Shown piece by piece: positions 50,401 to 62,000 of a stretch of 64,000 nucleotides of DNA. The translations under genes and the position numbers were made by a program. The DNA lies in NCBI GenBank assembly GCA_905221605.1, contig CAJNDS010002098.1:153874-217873 (forward strand). The letters run 5' to 3'. Below the pieces are notes generated by a model. That model had not been told where the DNA came from. It saw only the letters and a list, made by a program, of their open reading frames with translations, and ran no database searches. The number at the start of each line of letters is the position of its first letter. Positions within the stretch are counted from its first letter, which is position 1. The DNA is from Symbiodinium natans. Its lineage: Eukaryota; Sar; Dinophyceae; Suessiales; Symbiodiniaceae.

Positions 50401-52864
50401 CGTTGTCCCATCGCACGCTTTGATCAGATGCTCATCTTTCCGAAAACCATCCCTTTCAGAGACCTGACGCATCTCGTCCTCTTCTTCTGACAACTGTCGC
50501 AACCTCTCAGCCTCCATCTGTAGGATCTCCTCCTCCCCCATGGCGTATTCAGCAGCAGGTGCAGCTTCAAAGCTGTCCGCACCCTTCTGTTCGTGACCGC
50601 TTCCACCACCTTGGGAACTCGAAGATGGATCCCTTTTGATCTTGTTCAGAGGCCTCCTGGCCGCTTGCAGCACTTCTCCAATCAGATCGGTCTGAGACTC
50701 TTGGTCTACCATTCGACCCGAAGTCGAAGTCGACGGCTGATACCCGTGTTTGTGCAACACTCGTAAAACAGTCACCTCCATTTCACGATCTATACCACCA
50801 GTCGCGTCCCAGTTCCTTTTCTCACCAGGCTTTGGCGATACAGAGACAGCACGTCCTTCAGCTTCAGTATTGCTAACCATATCCACATTGGGATTCATAC
50901 CCACATTGGGGCTTTCTGCAACCAAGGCTTCTTCCAGATGTTCTTCAGCGCCGGGAATCACCTCTTCCAACACCGATCTTTCACCCAGAGACTCAGCTGC
51001 ACCATTTCCAGCTCCACCATTTTGTCCACCATCCGAGGCAGGTTGGAGCCATCGCTTCGGAGAAGGCATTGCTTCTTGATCCCAAAGATCTTAAGACAAC
51101 ACTCAACCGCAGGGAACCTAATTTGGGCTCATAACCTACGGGGGGACAACCAAGGAAGGAAATCAACTCCCCTAATCGCCCTGAACTTATATTTCCCAGA
51201 TCGAACCAAGAAACAAACAAGAACACGGATAAGAGCAACCCAGGGGGGAAGGAAAGGGGGAAGGAATCCACACCCTTACCAAACCCTAAGAACCCAGGCA
51301 CTACTTTTTGAACTTGTGGCTTTCTGTTCAAGCCCATCTTGAGCCAAACATGATTTCCGGGTTCATTAACCCTTCCAACTCTCAACACTAACTCTTTTCT
51401 ACAATACCAATTGCAGCTCCGCATAGGGTTTAGGGGTTTAGGGAATAGGACTTGGGGAAACACCAAGACCTTCAACCTCAACCAGGAGGCCCTCCTGGGC
51501 CTGAAAACCCTTAGGTTGGCCCTGGAAAATCTCACCAATATTCCCAAGAGCTAATCACCATGTAGACGCTAGAAAAACATGTAACTCAGGAAGCTCTAAA
51601 TTTATTCAACCTAAACTGCCAGGGGTTTGTCGAGTTGTCGCAACAGCGACCAGGGAGCCTCTTAAACCCATTCAGGGGAAATGTAAAAACTTGAAGGGCC
51701 CATCCAGACACCCCAAAGCCTAAATGCACACCCTAAACCCTAAACCCTAAACCCTAAACCGCTTTGGGGATATTTAGTAAAGTACCTTGGGGGTACCAAG
51801 TTGATGAGCAGTTCTCTGCCCAAGCGAGGGCGGCGACCCAGTGACGCCGCCAAAACCTTACCGGTGCTTGGGGGAGGGTGGGGCGGGGGGGGGAGGGGGG
51901 GGACTTTAGGTAACATTTTAAGGTGTAAATATGGGGAGTATATATATATGCGCCTGAGACCTTTTCGGGTTCTTTCGGCTGTTTTTACAAAGGTATCTTA
52001 AAATATACGATACATGAATCTTATTCTATTTCTCTTGCCTATATATTCCTTCATGGTTCTCGTTTACTGGATATGCATCCTAACAGAAAACATCTCTACA
52101 GTGCTCGCTTCAAATTTTTAATGCTTCTTGATGAAAATGTTTCTGTAAATGCTGTTCTGTTTTCCCCCGCCTATATATTCCATAGTGATTCTCGTTTATT
52201 CGATATGCATCCTAGCAGAAAACATCTCTACAGTGCTCGTTTCAATTTTTTAAACCGCAGCTGGGAGGTTGCACTGGGGCTCCTCTGCCTGACAAGTTTT
52301 TTTTTAATGTAAAAATCGTGAGCCGTGAGGCTGCTCTTCTCCTTAGACATTCGTGACGACTCATCACGTTAGTACATGTTACCTTGTTTCATGCCCAACC
52401 TCCATACCCACTCGACAGGTCATCGTGGCTGTGCGCAGCATAGACTCGTACATCGAGCAACAGAATATATGCTCAGTGAGCTGCGAAACAAATAATAATA
52501 GGTATGTCGATTGAGTAGTCGACCCTGGTGAAAACATCATCGCGACACACTGGGCAGCGCATAGCTACCACAGTTCTAAGATGGCTTGTGAACTGATCAC
52601 TTCGAGCAACAGAATATACATTGTTTAAGTTAAATTCATGGGCCCCGAAAGTAAATCAAATAATTTAGATAATTCGATTGCGGTATTTAAAGTACTTAAA
52701 TTCTAAGGCTCGGAAAATAATATAAATGACTTAAAATAATATAAATGACTTAACTGTTTTAATTCTTCAATGCGTTCTATAAATATATAAAGAAAACAGG
52801 TAGCAACATAGCACATACAAAGGTCCCTCCCTCTCTCTCTCCCTTTTTTTATATATACACATAC

Positions 52865-52895
<31 letters not shown>

Positions 52896-55800
52896 TATAT
52901 ATATATGAAAGAGCAGCCTTTCGGGTCTATTTAGCTCATTCCTTTTTTTAAGAAGTATTTAAACGATTTAAACGATTCAAACGATTTAAACGATTTAATT
53001 GAGTCCAATTAAATCGTTTAAATCGCCCAGGCCAATTAACTTATTGAATTCAGGCGTCCGGTTTAAACGATTTAATTGGACTCAAATAAATCGTTTAAAT
53101 CGCCCAGGTCAATTAAATTGTTTAATTCAGGCGTCCGATTTAAACGATTTAATTGGACCCAATTAAATCGTTTAAATCGCCCAGGCCAATTAAACTATTT
53201 AATTGGCCTGGGCGATTTAAACGGTTTAATTGGTTGGTTTATGGCTTGACTGGGTCTCCCCCCCAATTAAATCGATTTAAACGATTTAAAAGATTTAATC
53301 GATTTAAACGATTTAATTGAGTCCAATTAAATCGTTTAAATCGCCCAGGCCAATTAAACTATTTAATTCAGGCGTCCGATTTAAACGATTTAACTGGACC
53401 CAATTAAATCGTTTAATTTGATTAAATCGTTTAAATCGATTTAATTGGGGGGGGAAACCCAGTCAAGCCATAAACCAACCAATTAAATCGTTTAAATCGC
53501 CCAGGTCAATTAAACTATTTAATTCAGGCGTCCGATTTAAACGATTTAATTGGACTCAATTAAATCGTTTAAATCGCCCAGGCCAATTAAACTATTTAAT
53601 TGGCCTGGGCGATTTAAACGATTCAATTGGTTGGTTTATGGCTTGACTGGGTCTCCCCCCCCAATTAAATCGATTTAAACGATTTAAACGATTTAATCGA
53701 TTTAAACGATTTAATTGAGTCCAATTAAATCGTTTAAATCGCCCAGGCCAATTAAACTATTTAATTCAGGCGTCCGATTTAAACGATTTAATTGGACCCA
53801 ATTAAATCGTTTAAATCGATTAAATCGTTTAAATCGATTTAATTGGGGGGGAAACCCAGTCAAGCCATAAACCAACCAATTAAATCGTTTAAATCGCCCA
53901 GGCCAATTAAACTATTTTATTCAGGCGTCCGATTTAAACGATTTAATTGGACTCAATTAAATCGTTTAAATCGTTTGAATCGTTTACATCGTTTAAATCG
54001 TTTAAATCGTTTAAATCGATTTAATTGTGGCGAGACTCCACCCCCTCCCCCCTCCTCTCCCCTCCACACCCCCCCCCCTCCCCCACCCCCGCTGCCCCCA
54101 CCCCCCCACACCCCCCCCCCCCCCCCCCCCACCCCCCCCCCTACCTCCCCCCCCTACCCTCACCCCCCCCCTCCAACCTTTCCCCAACCCACGCGCCCTT
54201 CCCACAATTCACAACATTCACACCACTCGCACCTAACCCATCCTACCCCTCCTCTCTCACCCTTTCACTCCAAGCTATTAACCTGAAGTTATCATAACTA
54301 TGATAACCTCAGCTTCCCCATCATGAGTTATCATAATTATGATAACTTTAACTTCCCCATCATAAGTTATCATAATTATGATAACTTCAACTTCCCGATT
54401 TGAATTATCATAATTATGATAACTTTAAGTTCTTAATCTCAGAGTATGATAATTATGATAAGTAACTTTTCATAATTATGATAAGTTATCATAAGTTATC
54501 ATAATTATGATAAGGTATCATATAGGGCGTCCGCCTATTGCGGTTCCCCTTATTTTTTTATAGGTTACATAAATGTATATAGTTTAAACCCTAAACCATC
54601 GTCATAACCACGGCAACAAGTCGATGATGATGTAGGCGCCCCTAACCTATAGGGTTAAGTTTGACAGGTTTAGGGCTTAAGATTGAGGCATTTAAACGTA
54701 AGCCCGCAATGAAACCTAAACCCTATCCGTTCAACCCGATAGAGTTAAGGTTAAGCGGTTAGGGTTTCAGATTTAGGTATTTTTAAACTTTAAACCTAAA
54801 CCCATAGAGATTTAACCTTAAGGGTTTAAAGTTCGGGCATTTAGACCTTAACCCTGTTTTCGTTTAGGGTCAGAACCCTAAAGCCCGATAGGGCTCTGCA
54901 AGGAACAAAGGTTTTGACCCTAAAGGGTGCTGAAGGTATACATGCCCAGACCTTATGTTTTCTTGAACCATTGAACCCTACAGGGTTTAAAGGCTTAGGG
55001 TTAAAGGTTTGGGCATTACCAATACAATAGAACCTTAAAGCCCTATAGGGCTTCGGGCTTAAATCCCTAAACCTTAAATCCCATAGGGTTATGCCTACGT
55101 TTGTAGGGCTTTCGTCCCGGTGACGCGAGAATACTGTGAGCAAACGTCCTTTCACTACTTCCTGGGATTCAAAATATACACAAACCATATCGTCATATGA
55201 TAGAATTCAGGTTTTGCTTATCGGGGGATGGTTGCTTGGGATATCTTAGCCTACGTAAAGTTTTTAGGATAGAGGCTTTGTTTTGCTTATTGGGGCGTGA
55301 TGGGGTTACCCTCATTGTCTTATAGCTTATTTACATGGATATAAATCAAACCCGGAACCCTAGTTATAACCGCAGCAAAAAGTTATAACCTTGTCATATA
55401 CAAAAACCCAAAGCTAAATACACCCTAAAGGCGGCGGGCTCATATATATATATATATATACATACATACGCACACACACACACACCATTTTAGGGGTGCA
55501 CTCCCCCACTCCCCCCTAAGCACGAGTAAGAGAAAAAACAGAAACTCGGAGTACACCCATTGCACGTCTTTAGGCGCATGGGTTGAGGGGTCTACAAGGT
55601 GCAGGGCTTCGGGTACCCTACAATAAACCCTCAATCTAAACCCTAAAAGCACCCTAAACCCTCAAAAAACCCTAAACCCTAAAACAAACCCTAAAAAACC
55701 CTAAACCCCCCAATCCCTTCTCCTGCAGGGACGCCTCGAGCTGCCCCAGCAGCTGGGAGAGACCTTTTGAGCCACCGAAGGGCCATGGCACTTCGAGGTC

Positions 55801-58800
55801 CCTGCAGCTTGGCAGATTCAGCACCTCGAGGGTTTGAGAATGGAGGGGGGGGTTAAGGGTTAAGGGTTTAGGGTATTGAAAGTTCAGGGGCTGAGGGTTT
55901 AAGGGGGATTCCGGGTTTACTTAAGGCTTTTCGGGGGCGTTTAAGGTTTCATTGCGCCAAAGGGAGAGCTTGAGGGTTTGGGGGTTGGGGCCGATTTGGG
56001 GCTTCAGGCCCGCGATGTATCACAAACTTGGCTATGAGCTGATTTGCGGACAGACATGGAGGATTCCCACACCGCCTATGTTCTGCAGGCCCCATGCTGG
56101 CGCAACCCAAGAATCCAGCACCCTAAACCCAAAACTCTTTGAAGCCCTTAACGGGGGACTTTGCCCGCATGTGTCACACCTACCTGCCTGCATGAGGTCG
56201 CTGCTACATCGGGAGAGTCGATCCTTCTGGCTGTCATCCGCGAGCACCACCACCACGGGCGTGTCACGAATGCAAGCCCGCCACAGCCTAGACGCCATGG
56301 CTGCACATCTGACTGTTCTGGACAAGCACTGAAAGAGTTGGAGTGCTGGCGTCTCCTAGAGCCATGGATACGATTTGTGATTTGCTTTAACTGGCTTCGT
56401 GGCAGTTCAGGGCCGGTAGGACTTAATGCGTGGCTTCGTGGCAAACTTCCTTTGGTGAGTGTGCTTCTGCCCGACATTCGTCTGTCATGCAATGACCTAC
56501 ATCCACGAACAGATCGTCTCCTAAGCTAGCAGAGTCCTGAGCCAAACGGAGAAGCAATGCCAGGGGCATCAGGTGCCTCAAATACGCGTAACATAGAACA
56601 AAGGCTAAAAGTATGCTTGGGAGAGATGATCCCCCCACCATGCTAGACGCAAATGGAGGAACCAATTGGGGCAAGCACCGTCTAGGCAACAGAACCCAGA
56701 GCTTGGAAGCCGGCCCACGCAGAAAGTGTTCGTGATCAAACCGTGCCATACACTACTTTCCTACCCTCCGCCATCCCCGGCAACCTCCTGGGATTTGGTC
56801 GCGAGGGCGACGACACTAGCCGAAACTGGTAGCGGGCGAGTCGGAACCCAGGTAAACCAGCTCGCTAGTTCCATGTCTTTTCACACTCATCTTGCACAGG
56901 GCTCAACTCAGCTAGCACTTGGACCGAGCAAAAGGGAACGACAACATATTAATGCCCTTCATGAGGGTACACTGGCAATGAGCGGGAGCCCCCATGAAGT
57001 TAACCCCTAAACCCCCAAACCCCTAAACCCCTAAACCCCCTAAACCCCCAAAACCCCTAAACCCCTAAACCCAAAAACCCAAAGCCCGAAACCCTGAAAT
57101 TTCCACAACGAATCCGAGCCAGGCCTCCGGGGGAGGTGCCTTGATCGAGCTTGATGTGGGCCTTTTACCCATTGCGGGGCTTTAAGCAGGGAGGTTGGGC
57201 TAAAGGGAGGTTGAGGGTTTAGGGCTGGTATGGGGTTTTGGGCCTGGAGTTGAGTTTGGGATGTATACAGGCCATGCTTTTGACACAGCCCCCGAATTTG
57301 GCGGATTTGGAACCCTCAATGCGCCCTGCGATAGCCGAGTCTCGTTTTGCTTTTGTTCGCCTTGGCTCGCTTCTTAACAGGCTCCTGCGCAAGCTTTCGT
57401 GGCTAAGGGCCAAGAACTGATTCGTTTTGTTTGCAGCTGGAGGATTTGTGGCTAAGGGCCAAGACCTGATTCGTTTTGTTTGCAGCTGGAGGATTTGACA
57501 CTGCAAGTGTTTTGAAGGGCGACAGCTGGGCACAAGGGAAGGAACCAGCGAGGCATCGCTGAGATTCAAAAGTCTCTGAAGGTCCAATCATAGATCCTTC
57601 CAGTCGCCTCCAAGGCCGAGGCAATTATTGAAAGCCTGGCTTCGGATTAGTGGAGTTTACCTTCCGAGAGCTTAGCATATTGGGCTGAGGATCACTGGCT
57701 AGGCTCCTCATTCTCCTGCAGCTTCCTCTTCTTGGCCTTCTCTTCTTTCTTCTGCTGTCGGTGCTCCTTCCACTTCGCCTGGGTCAACAGCAGGGGAACC
57801 CGAGAAATGTAAGGCCCTCGAATGTCAGCAGAGGCCCTGGCTCTCCACTTCTCGAGCTTGGCCAGGCGCGCGAGGATGTCGCTAATCACCTGAAGTCAAG
57901 ATCTCGGCATCCCCCAACGCCGGGCTATCTCCAAAGGATCTCCCCAACCCCAGGCTAAGGTACCGCTCACCTTCCAAAGAGCCCAGCCACAGGAAATTGA
58001 ATGGTCCCAGCCCTCGCCCGCCTGGACCCGAGCTTCTTTTTGAGGGGTCGGGGGGGGAGGGAGGGACACTTGCACCGGACATGGGGTTTCCGTATTTAGG
58101 GGTATCTTACTGCGGTCCTTATTCTAAGAGGCCCTGCCATTTGAGGGTCCATCTATTTGGGAATGCGGCAAGGATTACTCTTCTAGGCATTGAGCTCGGG
58201 ATGCTGGTTTCTGAGCTGTAATTGAGCCTGCAAGCCTCTTAGGACCTTGCGGCGGAAAGGAGAGGGCTTTGGACGCGGTATCAATGTGCCTCCGGATCCA
58301 CTGCCGGGCTTTTCTTCTTCGGCGGCATCGTCGCCCGCGCCGTGAACGAACAAATGAGGGATACAAACTTGAGCTATGATAACCATGCTGGGACTCAAGC
58401 TATGACATGAGAAATGGAACAGGCAAGCCCATCAGGCAAACCCTTAAGACGAGCTTAGAGCGTTGACCACATGAGCTTCTCATGCGGCTCACTACTGGGC
58501 AGCCGAAACGGCTATTGCTGCAGAGCGTGGCAAGAGCATTCACAACCCTGCGCCCTGAAACCCACAAACCTAAACCGCCTGAACCCTTGAAACGCCCCTT
58601 AATACATGAGCCGAATCCCACAAAGGATCCTACAAAGAGACAACTCCCGAGGTTAGACTTGGGTCTCAGGGTTCGATTGCCCAAAACAACCCTAAGCCGT
58701 GTCGAAACACGGAAAGTCGCTACGCGTGATCGCCATCTCTGTGAGCTGGTTGTACGCCTTTGGTCTCCGGGTATCTGCCTTTATATGTGTGATCATATGC

Positions 58801-58990
58801 CTTGGCTGGCTCTGGGCTATGGACCGCTGTCTTTCGTATGCCTTTTTGTGGCAACCATTGTCCCAACACACCCTGCTGGCTCCCCGACCTTTGACAGGTC
58901 TTTATGCGACACCCTCCCCAGCCAGCCAGCCAGGCAGCCACCCACACACGCGCAAACGCGCGCACACACGCACACGCGCACATGCACATG

Positions 58991-59027
<37 letters not shown>

Positions 59028-62000
59028 CTGTATATATGCATATACACAGACATACATACATACATACATTCATACATACATACGAACAGACACACACACA
59101 AACAAAACCAGATCCAGCAAGAATCACGTAGCCCGCCGCAAAAAGCAAAACCCTCCGATCTTGAACTCCAAAAGTCCGAACGTGGCAGCCCTTGAACAAG
59201 AAATCCCAAGCTCGCTGCTGGCGGAACAAGAACTGCCGGTTCAGGTTGGAGATCTGCCAACCAAAGCGGCTTGGTTTGTTGGTCAGTTAAGCTTTGCAAA
59301 GTGGGTGTTTCTCCCAACGATCCCTAACAGATATCTGCAGTTTCCTGGAGTGCCCCCAGATCTTGTGCCCACCTGTCAGCATCCCACGAGATTGAACCTA
59401 TTGAACACCGCATGGGTACCGGACAAGTGAAAGATCTGCTGCTGCAGGGCACTCCAAAGCACACCCGCAAAAACTACGATCACATCTGTGATGTCTATGC
59501 GCGTCGTGCTGTTCCTTGGAAGCACCATCTCCAAACGATTCCTGGCACTCCCACGCCCTGAGGACTTTCGGAATGCACGTCACGAATCCGAGAGTGCGCA
59601 TGGCCTATCAAAAAATGGGATTGCAGGGCATGGCAATCTTTCTCCATCGCACTTTTGAACCCCAAGAGGAAAGCGCTTCATCGGGGGCTTGCAGCTTACA
59701 GGAGGGCTTCAAGGCCTTCTGCTGACTACAGGCCGAGCCTGAACCTTACATAAACATCAGACGATTGAAGCCCACGCTGCGCCTCTATCCTGTCCATGTC
59801 AGTGACGACGACTTTGCCACTTCCGCAAGAAGCTCCGATCCTGGGCATCACCACGGGCTGCGGGTTTGAGCGGGGTATTGCTGGCCAAGGCCCCCGAAAG
59901 GAGGTCCAGCAGCAAAGGAGGTCCAGCAGTATGCTGAAGTTATAGCTCCACCCTTCACTTCTCTGCATTGCACCGCATGTCACGAGTGCTAATATGCTAC
60001 ACCGAAGGAGGATGAAGCAGTAGCAAAGAAATCCCTCTGAAAGAGAAACGTAATACATAATATATAATGTACAATATAAAATGTAGAACGTAAAATCTAG
60101 AATACATAATACGTGATATATAGCATATACAGCATAATGTATAGTACAATACATGAATAGCATAAAACAAACTACAATACAGATATCCAAATGTATATTA
60201 TATAGATCTATTCACTCAATAAGATAATATTCTAGAATACCTTCAGCAAGTGCCAAGTCAAAGCCTCCTCGTTGGGCAACCGCTCTGACAAGGCCATGCC
60301 GTGCTTGAGATCGCACGTACAGCGACGTTTCCCACGTGCACACACACACACAAACAAACATACGCACAGAAAGCATGCACACAAACAGCACATGCTGAGC
60401 ATTGCTGAGCTAACTCTTGAGCTGAATGCTTAGCTAATCTCAGCCAGGTCTCATCGCAAAGCTCTTCAAGAACTCGCAACCTAAGGCCCCCGCACCTGGG
60501 CTAAGTACGGTGAAGGTCAAGGGCTTCAAGCATGAGACTTGAATCAGATCGATGGTTGACGAAGCTTCCGTAGCTTGTGTCTGCTCATCTCTGCTCTCCT
60601 CCTCTCGCTCCGGGGTTAGCGATGCCTGCAAGCACGGAAGAGCTAAGAATGTGAAGGCTTGAGATGACTCAAGAGGTCTGCGTGGCCTGGGTGAACTGAA
60701 GGCTCCGGGATTTGAGGGAAAGCCATTGCCCTGCAATCTCTGAGACCACGGCCGACCAGGAAAAGCTTCATGTTCGAGATCGCCTCGGGTGGATTGAGGA
60801 CAAGACAATTCGATTTGTGGCTTTGGGGGACAGGTTTTCGTCGTTTGGGTCGCACCCGAAAATGCGACGCACCACGTCAGGAAACTGAACCCCAAGACTC
60901 CATGCTCGTTGCAAAACATATCTGCGCCTTGACCCGCTAAACAGCGCAAGCCTATGCATCAGATTCGCATCGAAAGTGAATCTGCAGGTTCAACCGAAGT
61001 CTCAGAAAAACAAAAGACTCTTTGCCCAGCCTGCTGGATGGCGGACCCAAAGATGGCAATCTGGTCGTCGAAGCGCGTACCTAGAGGCCTCGTGCTTGAA
61101 TGGCTCCCTTCAGTATAGCTCTCAAACCTGAAGACTGATAGGATTGGGAGGCTTTGGTTTCAAAAGCGAGGGTTTAGAGGAAGGAGGGAAAGGCGGCTAG
61201 GGATTTGCAGGCGTTGTGCATGGGCGAGAGCTGCAGGCCAAAGCTCCAGCGACCCCAGGTTTGTGATCGGGGGGTTTGGTGCTCTGGATTTTGAAGTTCA
61301 GGCAGTTGTGGCATTCCTGATGCGCGGGCTTATCCTTCGCCTTAATGCTTACGCCTGGCTTGACACACACGCCAAGCCTCAGAGCCTAACATCTCAAGAT
61401 GCTCGGAGCTTCACGAAACTCGAGCTGTCAACTCCCCAGATGAACACCCAGCCTAAGCCCTAAACCCTAAACCCTGAACCCTGAACCCTAAATCCTAAAC
61501 CCTCACTCAACCCTGAACCCACCCTATCAGACCCACAGCGTGATCGGGCCCCTTGCTGCCAGTCCGGCGGCTCTGAAGGCGGACAAAGCTCAAACCTCGG
61601 GGGAAACGTGAAGCCGCGAAATGGGGCAAGGACTTCTTTGTCCCTAGGGTTTAGGGTTTAGGGTTTAGGGCCTAAAGTGTAGGGTTAGGGTTTAGGGCTT
61701 AGGGCTTCTGCATCCCCTTCCTGCCTTTCTTCGTTCTTAGATTCTTTGTCCAGAAGCCCGCTCTACCCCTAAACCCTGAAGAAGGGCAAGCAGTTCCTGC
61801 CTGTCCCCCCGGAGCTTTACGGCTCCGAATGTCAGTAAAGGTTTTGGGGTTCAACTTCCACACTGAAGGGTTTAGAAGTTGAGGCTTTAGGGCTTTCAGG
61901 ATCCACGCTTTAGGGTTTAAACAGGTTTTTTGAACCTTCGGCTTGAGGGGTTGAGCAAGTTCGAGGCAGTTTGGGGATCGGAGGGCTTGGTCTTGAAGCC

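Larger units (their letters stand above)
41201..51423 (-). mobile_element. Complete LTR retroelement (10,223 bp), copia-like primer site, no polymerase found
   Basis: Two 287-bp direct repeats (41201-41487, 51137-51423) differ at one base (A at 41416, G at 51352). TAGGG is duplicated at 41196-41200 and 51424-51428. On the minus strand the order is 5' LTR, primer site, five overlapping frames, polypurine tract, 3' LTR. LTR ends are TGCGG...CCGTA. Domains in order: WW, S1-like, MLLE, three CCCH fingers, three CCCH fingers, CCHC knuckle, RNase H, zinc-binding tail. I find no YxDD reverse transcriptase, no integrase and no Asp protease motif. Probably a recently moved non-autonomous element, although an autonomous relative could share the same gag-like part. 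Confidence 0.93.
8639..59218 (-). other. UBA1: Giant UBA1 intron (50,580 bases)
   Basis: Bounded by the GC donor after exon 12 and the AG acceptor before exon 13. These exons are adjacent in every E1 (FLFR-x-x-DVG), so no coding sequence is missing between them. The interval contains a complete LTR retroelement, satellite complexes and at least one other gene fragment, all on the same strand. An assembly gap lies inside it at 16401-16500. Confidence 0.75.

Noticed and set aside
41201..51423. A hidden reverse transcriptase in ORF B-E
   Set aside because: I looked for YxDD, integrase HHCC/DDE and DTG/DSG motifs in the frames and found none in a credible context; a profile search would settle it.
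58482..59430. Plus-strand frames of 237 and 243 codons
   Set aside because: They run through (TG)n, (TA)n and (ACAT)n microsatellites and oppose the UBA1 strand.
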